A stretch of DNA of 64,000 nt from Amphibalanus amphitrite. Its lineage: Eukaryota; Arthropoda; Thecostraca; Balanomorpha; Balanidae. Both the position numbers and the translations under genes were made by a program. The stretch lies in assembly GCF_019059575.1 (NCBI RefSeq), contig NW_024882041.1, positions 124,001 to 188,000 of the forward strand, written 5' to 3'. The notes beneath the pieces were generated by a model. The model was not told where the DNA came from. It saw nothing but the letters and a program-made list of their open reading frames with translations, and did not search any database. This document shows, piece by piece, positions 41,997-54,175 of this stretch. How positions within the stretch are numbered: the first letter of the stretch is position 1; the number at the start of each line of letters is the position of its first letter.

Positions 41997-43102
41997 TGGC
42001 TTGATTTGAATACCTCACAATGGACGATATCGAAGTAGAGGATCACAGTGTCGGGCGTCACGATTGCCGCGCGAAAAATCGACTAAAATTCCGAGTGGCG
42101 CTGGAGCTATCAAAAAGCGAAAATTGTGGAAAAATAGGTTTTTATAATTCACCTATATCTTATAGTTCCTTCTAGTTCACAAGTTTTCCACTTGGCCACT
42201 GGTAGAAAGATTACTTATCTTTCAAATGAATGCACTTTCAAACCTAAGCGACGCTAAATATCATAATGTTTAGCATAAATCACGGAGCCTTCAGGGCACT
42301 GGTCGTCCCAACCGGGCAGTGGGGGCAGCTTGCCCCCCCCCCCCGCAACTCTGGGGCCGTGGGGGCGGTGCCCCCACAGCTTTGGAACGGAATACCACAC
42401 TTTTTTTGCAAATGTTTTCTTTTTTGTTGAAAAAGCCGAGGGATGAAAATAAGTGGCCTAAAACCGGTGAGAAAACTAGATTTGGGGGTACCCTAGGTTG
42501 ATCTCTATTATGGTGTACCCTCCCAGTCGGAAAGTAGTTCCCGCGCCGCTGATTTGGACAATGTCATGCACCAGAATATTGTAATAACAGCAGACCCAAC
42601 ACATTTTTTGCTCAAAAGTTTTGCCTTTATGTGCTCGAGCTTCACTCACTGCTTTATACTAGCTATTCTAACTGCTTTATACTAGCTACGATCAAGAGCG
42701 GAGAAAATATTACATTCAGAAGTAGGCATAGCTCATTGTACATACCTAAGTGCATTTGCATGCACTATGCCTATCTAATGCACATATAATGGAAACTTCG
42801 GATGGAATTAGATCAATCATGAAATGCCTATAGCGTTACTCTCAATAAAAATATCTCATTCCTTTACAAATAAGAAGTTGATTTGTTAAGCACAAAATTG
42901 AGCCTATTAGGTAAGACCTATAATGGTGCTTTTGTGTCTTAAGCATATCTCTTTTCATTGACTGCTGTATTTCGCTCCCTTTCTCAGAGTTCAACTACGC
43001 TGTATGACATCCAGCATCAATATCGAATTGATAAAATATCGAGTGTGAGCATGCATAAACGTTGAAGATGCCGTTTGATGCCGCGAAGACAGGAGCTTCG
43101 AC
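41997..43102. other. LINE 5' flank and intergenic DNA
   Basis: It may begin with the LINE 5' UTR. At 42320-42378 there are two G/C-run hairpins (GGGGGCAGCTTGCCCCC and GGGGGCGGTGCCCCC) like those at the ends of the TTAA MITEs, but no inverted ends or TTAA pair could be assigned. No gene is seen. Confidence 0.45.
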
Positions 43103-44520
43103 ATGGACCATTCAGCCAGGACAATTCTACTCTCCTTAGTTCTTGTCTGCCTCACCTACATTGGCGCCAATCTTCCCCTCATTTACTCGGCCTGGTTTGT
43201 CCCAATTAAAGCATCTCCTCCAACTCCTTCTCCCTCTCCTCCATCTCCGCCTCGTCTTTCTCATTCGCCGTATGTGCGCGCTCTTCATCGAGTCTTTTCT
43301 TCTTTACCTTTACTGCCTTTATCTGAGCTCTTCCCCCTTGTCACACACTTTTGCAAAGCTGTCACTTTGATATGCCCTATCGTCTCTGTTTGCCTGGCCC
43401 ACATTCCATGTTCTCTCTTTAAACGTTGTGTTATCCTCTGTGTTGTTTACCTACCGGCCATTTTTATGCTTATCTCTCATCCTTCTACTTCATTAACAGA
43501 CGCATCATGTCCTCCACCACCCACGCCTGTTCCCTGTCCTCCGCCAACCTTTGTTCCTGATTTTTACCTTCTCATGCTTCAGAATGTCCTTGTGTCTTTC
43601 CTCCCTTTCTTCTTCTTCTATTGGCTATGGTCCCTCTCTACAAAGGACAGAAATGCTCGGCAAGCAGAAACTGCTATTTGTGAACCTACCAGAGAGCTGC
43701 AGGCTGAGGTGAGCGTCGCGGCTTTGACCTGACCTTGGTCTGAGACCAACACCTTTAGCTGACTTTTTCTTAACGTTTGTCATCCGACGCGACTGAACGT
43801 AATTAAGACAATGGTGGCAAAATCGCGGCTATGCGACCATTTTGGGCGTGACGAGTCACCAAAAACTAAACCCCTATCTTTAGGAATTTTACTCGACGTT
43901 AGGGGTTACCGGTTGACCTGAGACCTTAAAATCGAATAAGTATCAGTCGATGCGTCTCGTAAAGGCACATCGCATAAAGCTCGTTTCTTCAGGGGTGAGA
44001 GGGATCCATCAAGCCCCCCGTATGAATATTATTTTTTGACATCTCCGCTAGCACAAGGCTATGGCTGGGGAAGGAACCGGTAGGTTCGGCGAAGGCTAAA
44101 ACAGCCGCAGTGGTGGGTGATTGCGCGGAGAGCTGCAGTTCAAAACCCGACGCTTCTTAATGTTGAGCCATAGACCTCTGTACACCTTGTGACCTGGTGT
44201 ACAGAGGTCTATGGTTGAGCAATTTGCTGTTTTGCCAGAATGGGAGGGTCGGGCGGGCGGTCCCGGTCCCGGAGGACCGCTCTGACCAGCCGGCCCGCAC
44301 CCTGGCCGGAGTCCGGGAGGAGCTGGACTGCCCCGTGTGTCTGGAGCTGCTCCGGAGAGCCACCACCCTGGGCTGCGGCCACACCTTCTGCAGTGCGTGT
44401 CTGTGGCAGACGCGGACACAGCTCGGCAAAGTCTGTCCGCTCTGTCGGCAGCGCATCAAGTTCTACAAGGAATCCGTCACGATAGAAAATGTCATCCGGA
44501 GGATAAGTCAGAGGTACTGA
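43103..44520 (+). CDS. Multi-pass membrane RING-finger protein 2 (2 exons)
   Basis: Exons 43103-43708 and 44239-44520 join in phase 0 across GCTGAG|GTGAGC and TGTTTTGCCAG, giving 295 residues. Exon 1 encodes several hydrophobic segments (about 8-32, 80-98, 108-130 and 160-182) separated by proline-rich loops (around 40-50 and 138-152). Exon 2 encodes a C3HC4 RING: C233, C236, C248, H250, C253, C256, C268 and C271, then SVTIENVIR as in paralogue 1. It is a probable membrane E3 ubiquitin ligase. The exon-1 sequence resembles paralogue 1 only in architecture, while part of the RING exon is nearly identical. ATG 43103 is the first in frame. Confidence 0.87.
44162..44220. repeat. 18-bp perfect hairpin with 7-bp flanking repeats
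   Basis: CATAGACCTCTGTACACC (44169-44186) and its inverse (44196-44213) surround a 9-base loop. GTTGAGC flanks both sides (44162-44168 and 44214-44220). It lies 18 bases before the RING-exon acceptor (44238) of gene 2. Confidence 0.85.
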
Positions 44521-44799
44521 TCTACATAGAAGTGTGCGACCCGGATGAATTGATTGCCTTTGGCACTATGTATGTAGTGAGTTACATTATTGAAACTTAA
44601 ATCAGATTCTGCTCGCAGCCAAGCGAACTCGTATATACTGGGTAGTGGGTATAGTGCCTTTGTTGTCACTGGATGAAGGGGATTTGAAGTGCGTGTGTTG
44701 AAAAGTGTGTTGTAAGGGAACGGTTCCCTCGTTTATGTGGAGATTATCGTTTAAATGAGGCTCCATGACTATAAGCAAATGTGTGTACCGCTTCTTCCA

Positions 44800-44805
44800 A
44801 ATAAA
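44800..44805 (+). terminator. Polyadenylation signal, RING gene 2
   Basis: AATAAA 280 bases after the stop codon. Confidence 0.5.
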
Positions 44806-47350
44806 ACCATTCTAAGATGTAGCTCATGTCGTCACTAAAAACGCGTCGCTAAGAGTGTATATGAATGTCCTCCACTTATTTCGTTGTTTTTTCGTGCTCG
44901 CTGGGCATTTTTTCATACTCTCATACTGACTAGATAAAGAGAATTGCATGAACTTATCTCTCGTACGTATAATTATCCACGTTAGCCTCCAAATTACGGG
45001 CATCCTGTTCAGTCGGCGGCGCTGACTGACCGTGGCCTCGCTGCACAGTGCAGCAGCACCATTTTCCGGTCAGCCAATGGTCGGAAAAGTCGTGTCCGAC
45101 CGCGCTGTCATTTCGCGAACATAATTTCTGGGCGACGGCCGTCTCCGTTTGATGCTGATGAGACCTAGACGCGCCAGTCATGAATAGCAAGCAGGCGAAC
45201 CGAGAGCTCGCCGCGACCGACTGTGTCTCAGTTTCCGCGTCATTACCCGGCGCCAGATTCAATTCGGGATAATTTTTGTCGGACAGCGCTGTCGGTCGTT
45301 CGGCGCCCGCTGACTGCGGCCGACCCCCCCTCCCTCCAACCGGAGCCACCCCCCCCTCCCATCGGTCTACAGAGTCCCAGGATGGCTAGTTACCGGCACT
45401 GGGATCGCAACTAATCTGACTTTCAGATGGCCCGATGGAAGCGGGCGCCCGTCTCCGACCATGACTTCATTTCGCGCATGGAAATCGCTCCGATTGTCCG
45501 CGATCTGCCGCCAGTGCGCCGGCCAGCCTATAAGTAGGTCGTATTTCGACCGTTAAAGAACTCGCTACGGTTCCACTCGAACTGCCTTAGCGCTGAAAGA
45601 GAGCGAATCAGTGCCAATGGCCGTGGCATTGTGGAGCTTGTTGGACTGAGCTGAGATCTGATGTGTCCGGCGCTCGCTGCTGCGAGTGACCGACCAACCC
45701 AGAGTTGAGCTCTTGGAAAACAGACTGGATGCTGATAGCCAACTGGCTTTTATATGTAGTAACCAGATACAGAATATGCACAAATGAGGTATGGGACATG
45801 GATGAAAAGTGGATTAACAGAGGGAGTCAAAATATCATTCTAGGGTTGGTATGTTCAACGAGACGTTATCGAGGAATCAATGAAAGCTCTTGATGAAAGG
45901 TTTTCTGAAGGCTATGCAGTATGCAATGAAAGCTGTACCTACAACAATCAGCAATAATTTTTTGAAGAGCACGTTGTTGAGCAGACTGTTTTGAACTACT
46001 AGCACTGAACAATGACCATGCTATGGCTTTATTTATTCGCAGTATCGGCTCGATCAGCGTCTCGCTGTTGTGTTGTGCATGTGTCTTACACTTACGATCC
46101 CTGTTCACTTACTTGATACCGAGCTAAGATGTAGTGACTCATCATTAGTCATGTGAGTAGAAGGCTCGCCAAGCGTGTGCACCCAGCTGAGTAGTCACAC
46201 CGCTCTCCGGCATTGTGCGCGCCGTTTGTCGATCGTTACAGCTCGAGGGACTGTCGGAAGAGGCGGTCCTCCTTCCACCCCGTCCATTTCCGGCGGGCTC
46301 TGATGACTTCCTGTGGCGGCAGACCACCCGTCCGTCCGTCCGTCCGTGAGAGCACCTTGGTGACGGGCCAGCGGCGGCGCCACCCCACCCCGGGCCCCCG
46401 GCCCTCCGGGAACAGTTCCGCTATATCGGCCCGGACCGGCCACCCCACCCCCGGTCCTCCGGGGACAGTTCCGCTATCAGCCCGGACCGGCCACTTGCCA
46501 CGCCGCAATCGGGCCAATCTGCTGACGTCGCTTCAAACAGCTGGGCGGCGCTCAGTTCTCCGCTCCTCGCCGTCCGAGTTCATCACCTTTTATCGCCCGC
46601 GGCCTTTTATCGGAGCCCTCGCCGCCGACGCGCTGCGGCGGCCTTTTGACGGGGTGGCGGCGGAGGCGATGGTCTCGCTCGCGCTGACTGGCCGATGGGG
46701 GTGACAGAGTGGCGACACTCGTCGACTGGAGTGACGCCGTGTCACACCCCGTCGGTCGACTGTCCCGGGACTCGGCACTGCGCCACCGAATGACGGGAGG
46801 GTGAGCGCGATGAGGAAATCCGACGCCGGGTGTCACCAACCTAAAGGATGATGTTGATGGGAATGCACGATGGCAATTGTCAGACTCAGGAAGTTATAAT
46901 ATTGCTTGTTATTCTGGTAACTTTGCTGTTTTCTGCTTTTATTTGAGTTGACTTGACATATATTTTTGTACGGTGATGTGTAATAGCATTTGGTTTACAT
47001 ACATAAATGGTAAGGCTATAGGATGAGTGATTTATCGTCAATCACAGCGAAGAGGAACACAATCCGTTGTTTGCCCGCTGATGGGTGATTGAGTTATTGC
47101 ACCGACTGGTTACATCCGGGAATCAATCGTCATCGGGGCCTGACTCAATAATCAGTACAGTGTGCCACTGCGCCAGGAACTCGATCCGGACCAGCGCGGT
47201 GGAAGTCTGCAGACGGGCAGTCATTGGCCCGTCATAAGCCGGAGTGGTGGCCGGCGCCCTGATCAGTGGTCACGCATATAGACCTGGCGGATGAGCCCGC
47301 ACACGCCAGTCCAGTGCCGCCGAGTGCCGACCCGCTGACACGACGTGACA
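44806..47350. other. Intergenic stretch with short tandem repeats
   Basis: No gene is supported. A GTCC run lies at about 46328-46347. A roughly 57-bp unit with GACAGTTCCGCTAT and CCCGGACCGGCCA is duplicated at about 46380-46493. Confidence 0.4.
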
Positions 47351-47357
47351 CGACACG

Positions 47358-47427
47358 ATGTCAGGTCCTCCCGCGGCGCCGTCTCGCCGCCGCTCGGATC
47401 GGTCGCCCGTCCCGCCGGCACCGATCA
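47358..47427 (+). CDS. Possible first coding exon (weak)
   Basis: A GC-rich start with ATG at 47358 encodes a basic, proline-rich 23-residue stretch up to a possible donor AG|GTTAGC at 47428. A TATATAG-like motif is about 80 bp upstream (near 47276). No partner exon was found in the window, so this may be chance. Confidence 0.2.
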
Positions 47428-47529
47428 GGTTAGCCGCGCGCCGTGCTTCTGGCCTCGTTGTCGCTGCCGGGTCGCCTCGTTCGCTCGTTATTGTGTTACA
47501 ATATGGCGGCGGCCGGGTCCTGATTTGAT

Positions 47530-48330
47530 TGCCTCAGGGCCGCGTGTGCCGCATACCGAGCTGTCTCGCCTCCTTCCCGAACAGCGCGGCAGTGTGGCGC
47601 CCCTCCCCGACTGGGGGGAGAGGCACTCGAAAGGGCACACGCCGGCAGGTGCGGCCGGCGGGCCACTCCGACCTCAGGTGGAGGTAACTCGGTAACACAG
47701 AGCTGGGCTCAGTCTGGTGACAGTGAGGGTAGATACAGGGCAACCAAGGACAATCAAGCTGTTCACGCGTCAGATTGGCATGATTATGAGAGCGACTGAT
47801 AAGTGTAACACCCTAAAATCAATGATAAGGGATATGAGGCTGCACGATAGCGCCTAGCGGATTGTTCGTATTTAGTGCACAAAAAGACGATGCATGTCTT
47901 GCAATGATCATTGTAAGCACTGTTCTGTACATACCTGAGCATGCTATGCATATGCCGCATTGCTCTAACTACCCAAATAATTTCATGTTTTATGAACTAA
48001 ATTGCTGTAAAGAAAATGATTAAAAATAGCTAACGTTTCAATATCCTAATATGCAGCTTATCATTCATATTGTGTATGCATTTTTGATGAAGTATTAGGC
48101 AGAGGCGACAAATAAGATACCTAAACCTCTCGTCTCTGATACTCGATCTCCCGACTCTCTGCAATGATGAACTTCAACTGCCGAGATGCTGGATGTCATT
48201 CTCCCGAGCAGCGCCTGAGGCGTCTTCTGAAAACTGGATATGCCTTCGTAACTCTGTTTTATTGCACGACAATTTCATTTCCACCATTACTCTGGGGCCA
48301 TATTCGCGACGGCTCAAATCTAAGGTGCGG
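47530..48330. other. Intergenic stretch
   Basis: Nothing is recognised; AT-rich from about 47800. Confidence 0.4.
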
Positions 48331-48397
48331 CATCTCTCCATCTCTCTCCCCCTCTCTCTCTCTCCCCTCTGTCTCTCTCTCCTCTCTCTCTGTCTCT

Positions 48398-48485
<88 letters not shown>
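48331..48485. repeat. (CT)n microsatellite
   Basis: About 155 bp of CT repeats, interrupted at first and pure after about 48403. Long Ser/Leu or Arg/Glu frames across it are artefacts. Confidence 0.97.
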
Positions 48486-48487
<2 letters not shown>

Positions 48488-48579
48488 GGGCTGGGTTTCC
48501 GCGCGGGCCGTGGAGGCCTGACCGGTCACCTCCGTCCGCCAAACCGGCAGTCCATCTCCGGTGCAGTGAGAATAATTAA

Positions 48580-49702
48580 CCCGCGCCGGGCCGGTGCTCT
48601 GAGATTCCGCGCCGGGCCGGGGGGGGGGGGTGTTTGAACACCCCCCCTTCTAACTCGGCTCCTGGGCCACGTAGCGACACGCGGTAAGCGGCAATCGAAA
48701 GAACGTCCAAAATAAGGACGAAAACACTTCGGTCATTTTTGGGTCAGGTCAAAGGTCAGGTCACCAGAGGTCACCAAAGGTCAAATATCTACTATTTCAA
48801 CATTTTGGAAACTGCCAACGGCTATCTCGGGAACCGATAGAGCTACAGCGCCGCGGAAAAGCGCATTCGATAGCCCTTTTACAGACCTTTCTGAGTAATG
48901 TTCTCAGATTTGACCTCAGGTCAACGGTTTAGCCTCCAGGGGGCAAAAACTCCCAAAATAGCCGTTTTTACGAAAAACGTTTTTTCAGCAATAACTTTTG
49001 ACTCAAAAGAGTCAGGACATTACTTTTGCCACCATCGTGTTCCTCTCGTCAAGACGCGTCGAATGAACTATAATTTGACCTTGAAAGGTCAACTTGAAAA
49101 TTTGACCTCAGGTCAAGGTCATGACCTGACCGGAAAAGGTCATGTTGTCGATCTGCAACGTCGAGCCGAACACATCTAAGGCGTTTTCAGCGCTCTAGCA
49201 CGTCTCGATCAGAAGTTATTAGTGAAAAACTGTTAGATTCTGTTCGTGACCTGAGATGACCTCGGGGACATAACGAGGGGTCACAGTTGCCATTTTCCGG
49301 TTCAGTGTGTCCATTTTACCTACATCTCGATGTTTGAGAGTGTCTAGAATAACGTTCGTGCAAAACAGACGCTTTTCAATTTTCTCCCATTGACTTATAA
49401 TGGAGAGGTCGCAAAATTGACCTGACCTTAGGTCACCGATATCAAAATTCCGAGATATACATTTTATATATATTGTTGCTCTAATCAATCGCTGAAAGTT
49501 TCAAGGCAATCGATCAATCGGTGTAGCTATGAAGAGCATTCTTATTTTTTCTGAGGTGAAGTCACTTGGCGTGACCTTGTGACCTGACCTAAGGTGACCT
49601 GGGTCTGAAATTTTCACAACATGTGCGGAAAAGATGCACAAACAGGTGTGCCAAAAACCGCATGGGAGGTGTTCAAACACCCCCCCCCCGGCCCGGCGCG
49701 GG
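48580..49702. mobile_element. TTAA-type MITE, copy F (uninterrupted)
   Basis: CCCGCGCCGGGCC and its inverse bound 1123 bp between TTAA at 48576-48579 and 49703-49706. Hairpins GGGGTGTTTGAACACCCC lie near both ends. It is the best reference for this family because it has no insertion. A DR1 of AGGTCA is at 48746-48758, and AGGTCATGACCT occurs near 49114. Confidence 0.92.
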
Positions 49703-49953
49703 TTAAGGTGAGATAGTTCACAGGTCAGGGCCAACGATTTGTCCTGGAGTTGGCCGGGTGGTAGCAGTATGGCGACTCGCATGTCCATTATTAATCATTT
49801 TTATATAAGATTGTAGGTAAGTGCCTGCTGCTGTTTATCTACATAAAGAAGACAAGAGCCACCACATGCCCTCACGAATGGCTGAGAAGGCATCAGTGGC
49901 TATGCAAGCATCGATACTACTCACCTCTCAGCACATTATCATATCCAGCGTTT

Positions 49954-50658
49954 TTACGGAGCGAGCGAAGCGAGCGGAGTCTTTCCTTAGATTAACGGAA
50001 ATTTCTGAGTATGAGCGGCCGGCCGGCCGGCCGGCCGGCCGGCCGGCCGGCCGTGCGGACGCTTTTGCGAGGCTTATATCTCAGCAACCACTTGACCGAT
50101 TTACATGCGGTAAATTTTGTAGGGTAGCTTCATTCCTTCTACCAAGTATTGGACTATTCCCGATGCATGTGGGTGACCCCTTATGCACGTGCCACGTGCA
50201 AAACGAAGAGGTGTCAGTTTTGTAATTGTTGCAATATCTCGGTAACTACTTGGCCGATTGCGCTGAAAGTTGGCATGTAGATAGGCACCCACTAGGCACT
50301 GCATATCCATGTGCCAGAGTTGGGGTGCTGCTGCACGTGCGCACGTGCAGGGGTCGTTTCCAGATCTCGAGAACGGCTGGACCGATGGCGCTCAAATTTG
50401 GTACACGATTAGGGACCAGTTAGTAGGGTGCCGTGCACAAGTCAGTTGGGACCCATTTTGCACGTGCGCACGTGCAGGGTGCCGCTTCCAGATCTCGAGA
50501 ACGGCTGGGCCGATTGTGCTCAAATTTGGCACATCGCTAGAGACCGGTTAGTAGGGTGCCGTGCACAAGTCAGTTGGAGGTACCCCCTCGAAATTTCGCA
50601 CGTGCAAGGCTCACCCTCTCGCTCGCTCCGTTAGTCGCCCCAAAAGGCGTTATACTGG
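49954..50658 (+). mobile_element. Helentron-like element, copy 2
   Basis: 705 bp, from TACGGAGCGAGCGAAGCGAG to TATACTGG, preceded and followed by T. A subterminal inverted CGCTCGCTCCGTTA is followed by a small CGCC/GGCG stem about 10 bases before the end. It contains a longer (GGCC)n run (about 50017-50054) than the other copies and GCACGTGCGCACGTGC palindromes. No protein. Confidence 0.7.
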
Positions 50659-50662
50659 TAGT

Positions 50663-51349
50663 TACGGAGCGAGCGAAGCGAGCGGAGTCTTACGTAGAAT
50701 AACGGAAATTTCTGAGTATGAGCGGCCGGCCGGCCGGCCGGCCGTGCGGACGCTTTTGCGAGGCTTATATCTCAGCAACCACTTGACCGATTTACACGCG
50801 GTAATTTTTATATGATAGCTTCATTCCTTCTACCAAGTATTGGACTATTCCCGATGCATGTGAGTGACCCCTTATGCACGTGCCACGTGCAAAACGAAGA
50901 GGTGTCAGTTTTGCAATTGTTGCAATATTTCGGTAACTACTTGGCCGATTGCGCTGAAAGTTGGCATGTAGGTAGGCACCCACTAGGCACTGCATATCGA
51001 TGTACCAGAGTTGGGGTGCTGCTGCACGTGCGCACGTGCAGGGGTCGTTTCCAGATCTCGAGAACGGCTGGACCGATTGCGCTCAAATTTGGTACACAGT
51101 TAGGGACCGGTTAGTATGGTGCCGTGCAAAAGCCAGTTGGGACCCATTTTGCACGTGCGCACGTGCAGGGTGCCGCTTCCAGATCTCGAGAACGGCTGGG
51201 CCGATTGTGCTCAAATTTGGCACATCGCTAGAGACCGGTTAGTAGGGTGCCGTGCATAAGTCAATTGGAGGTACCCCCTCGAAATTTCGCACGTGCAAGG
51301 CTCACCCTCTCGCTCGCTCCGTTACTCGCCCCAAAAGGCGCTATACTGG
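50663..51349 (+). mobile_element. Helentron-like element, copy 3 (tandem with copy 2)
   Basis: 687 bp, same orientation, starting four bases after copy 2. Head-to-tail copies are common among rolling-circle elements. It differs from copy 2 by scattered changes and a shorter (GGCC)n run. Confidence 0.7.
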
Positions 51350-52005
51350 TTTTATTTATTTATTTCATTACATTGTGTCGGCAGCCGATGTCCATAATAC
51401 GTTGTATAGCGTGTCGTGATAAATTTCAGCGATTAGCTCACGGCCGTCGTGGCTCAGTGTGTGCCGGCGGCGGAGTCGGCCCTAGTGCACGGTACACCGC
51501 CCGCCAGTTATTGGCTGGGGAGTAGCGTCGGCGCGGCCCTCACACTCCACTGAGTCCCTGTCAATAGTGTTTTATTTTCCGGCCCCACCGCCGCGAAATT
51601 CACTTGGAACCAATTGTTACGGTGTTTTGGATGTTTCACTAGCCTACAAAAGGGTGAATCTCACCATACTTGATGTTGAGGCGTAAATCAATTGTCCCGA
51701 AGATTCAATTTACGCTTAAACGCGCCACGAAACCTATAATCACGGTTGCGATTAAATATGGTGGCACCTAACTATGGCATGCCATTGAAAATCGATTTTC
51801 ATTGTTATGAAAAATGTATATGGTTGATGGCTGTGATGAGCATTGTTAGTATTATAGTTGTAGTGATGATGAAATAGCTCATACTTACCTAATCGAAAAA
51901 TGACGAAAAAAATCAAAATATATATAATGATTTTATATGTTATGAAAAATGATATTATAAATAATAATAAGATAGTGAAGATCGAGAGTATAAGGGAGTG
52001 AGAGG
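51350..52005. other. Intergenic stretch
   Basis: No gene or element is recognised. Confidence 0.4.
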
Positions 52006-52006
52006 C

Positions 52007-52008
<2 letters not shown>

Positions 52009-52049
<41 letters not shown>

Positions 52050-52090
52050 CAGGGAGAGGGAGAGAGAGAGAGGGAGAAAGAGAGGGTGGG
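52009..52090. repeat. (GA)n microsatellite
   Basis: GA repeats, pure in the first about 35 bp, then interrupted by G runs. Confidence 0.95.
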
Positions 52091-54175
52091 AGACAGACCG
52101 GTGGAAGCTGTTTCCGGCACTCGACGGGCGTGCTCTCGGCGTAAGGTACTGCCCGGCCGGAGGGCACCTGTCGCCCGGCAGTCCCGCCTCCAGTCCCGCG
52201 CAGCCCCCGTCCCAGGAGGCGCCGGCTCGGCTGGACAGACGTGTGCGCCGTAATTGCATCTGGTGGTAATGTGTCGCCCAGGGCGGCAGTGTCTCCCCGC
52301 CGGCGTCTCCCCGCCGGCCGCTCCCCGCCCGCTCCCTGCCAGTCTCCGACCGCTCCCTGCCCGTCTCCTCCACTGGCGTGATGCGGGACGCAGCGGACGG
52401 GCGGAGACGCCGAGGAGTGACTCTTCTTCTGGGTCACTGAGAGAGTGGGCTGACAGATAAGGGACTATGTCAGCCAGCCGCAGGACCAGAGAATGTTGTT
52501 TGCATATGGTCGGCAATAACAGCCCAAAAACATACATCTAAATAAAAGATTGCTGCACGACTCAAGGTTGTACTTTTTGCATAACAGAGAAACATTTTAT
52601 GGGAATAACAATTGATTAATTTTAGCAATGCATGTATGCGATCCCTGGTTTTATTCGGCTGTCTAATACCTTGCTGTGGCTCCCACTGGGCTGCTATTTA
52701 CAGCATTGTGTGCAGTGGCACACATGTAGCCAAGCTTCACACAGTCGCCTTCATATTGCCTGGGACAATAATGCAGCAGTTAAAGCTGCCGTCTTTGGGC
52801 CGCGTGTGACCGCGGGTGACCATTGTGTCGCCACTGGACACAGACACAATGTCGGCCTCATTATCGGTGTGTGCACCTCGCGCCGACACAGAGGGCGGCG
52901 CCTCCTGAGGCTGACAGCGGCGTGAGATGTCTGGCAGCGCCGCGCAGTGGCGTCACGACTTTAGATGGTGTCAAGGACGGGACCTGTGACGGGCTGTAAT
53001 GAGGCCAGACATTGACAGGCTGTATAATGTGCAAACAAGTAAAGCCACCAACGAACTGGACCATGATGCAGTGTTACAAACTCATGAATATCTGGGGTGA
53101 TATTTACTTTTTGATGATTGTTTCGTATAGGTTCAAAGCTGATTGCACCAGGCTAGTATTTTAAAATCCTAACTTTGGTTGTGCTGCTCACATTAGCTAT
53201 TACCTCGTCAATGACGGGTGTAAAGCCGACAAGTTTGTTGAAAAGGCCGCTGGAAGCGTTCCTTATTTGCTTCTGCAGTCAGTTTTATCCGACAGAGACA
53301 ACCCCACCTGGACGGGGACAGGGGTGGTAACAGATAGGAGTACACCAACCGTGCCGCAATTAGGCGGTGGACGTTACGCCGCCGTAATATCCGGCATTCG
53401 TCCAGCTGTGGTTGTTATTAGGCGGCCGCGATGCGTGCGTTATTAAATTGTGAGCTTCCCAGAAGCATGGAAAATGGATGGGGCGCTTCGGCTTATTCTC
53501 GGCTGTATGCAGAGGCCGGGGCCAGCTGACGGGCGGCGCGGCGGCCAGCCCGCGCCGGATCGCTACCACGGACGACACCGCGGCTGGCAACAAAGGGATA
53601 GCTGATAGGAGGGAGCTCCAGTCGGCATACCGAGGGTGACGCTGTATTTCAATATCATTTGTCTACGGAACATCATGCGGAAGCGTCTTTGTCTTTTGGC
53701 GTGGTAATATTTTCTGCCTAGGTATGTCCAGATCCTGCATTGATTGCCGCACAGTAACGTGGGTGTCGCAACCGCAGCAATCAGTAACACGAATATCACG
53801 TCTCGCAGTCACCGCAGGCGCACCAGCTGACCTATCGCGGCTCGCTCTTTAATCAAAACTGTCAGCGCACCTTGATTTCCTGGGGTCTGTCAGCCCGACC
53901 CTTCCCCGTACTGCACCTGGGATAGGTCATTAGACTCCGGCCTAATCTGACTAACCGGAGGCCGCAACTCTGATTTCTCATTAGGGTCATTAGGGCCGGA
54001 AGGCGGTCTCAAAGTAGCTCCACGTAGTTTGAGAAGTCACGCAGTTGGGGTTTCGAACAACATCGAGACAGGAACGAGAATCGAGAAGCTGGGTTCATCG
54101 TTGCAACGCTGAAAGATGGTAAGCGATTGGATAAGGAAGTGAAAAGTCGGAAACATTTTTTTAGGATTCTATACA
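52091..54175. other. Intergenic stretch
   Basis: Partly GC-rich (52100-52430) with open frames but no domain, and no splice pattern that I could connect. Confidence 0.4.

Noticed and set aside
48164..48637. Ser/Leu-rich and Arg/Glu-rich frames
   Set aside because: They read through the CT microsatellite.
51752..52537. 261-residue minus-strand frame
   Set aside because: Its middle is the GA microsatellite read as Ser/Leu, and no domain is found at either end.
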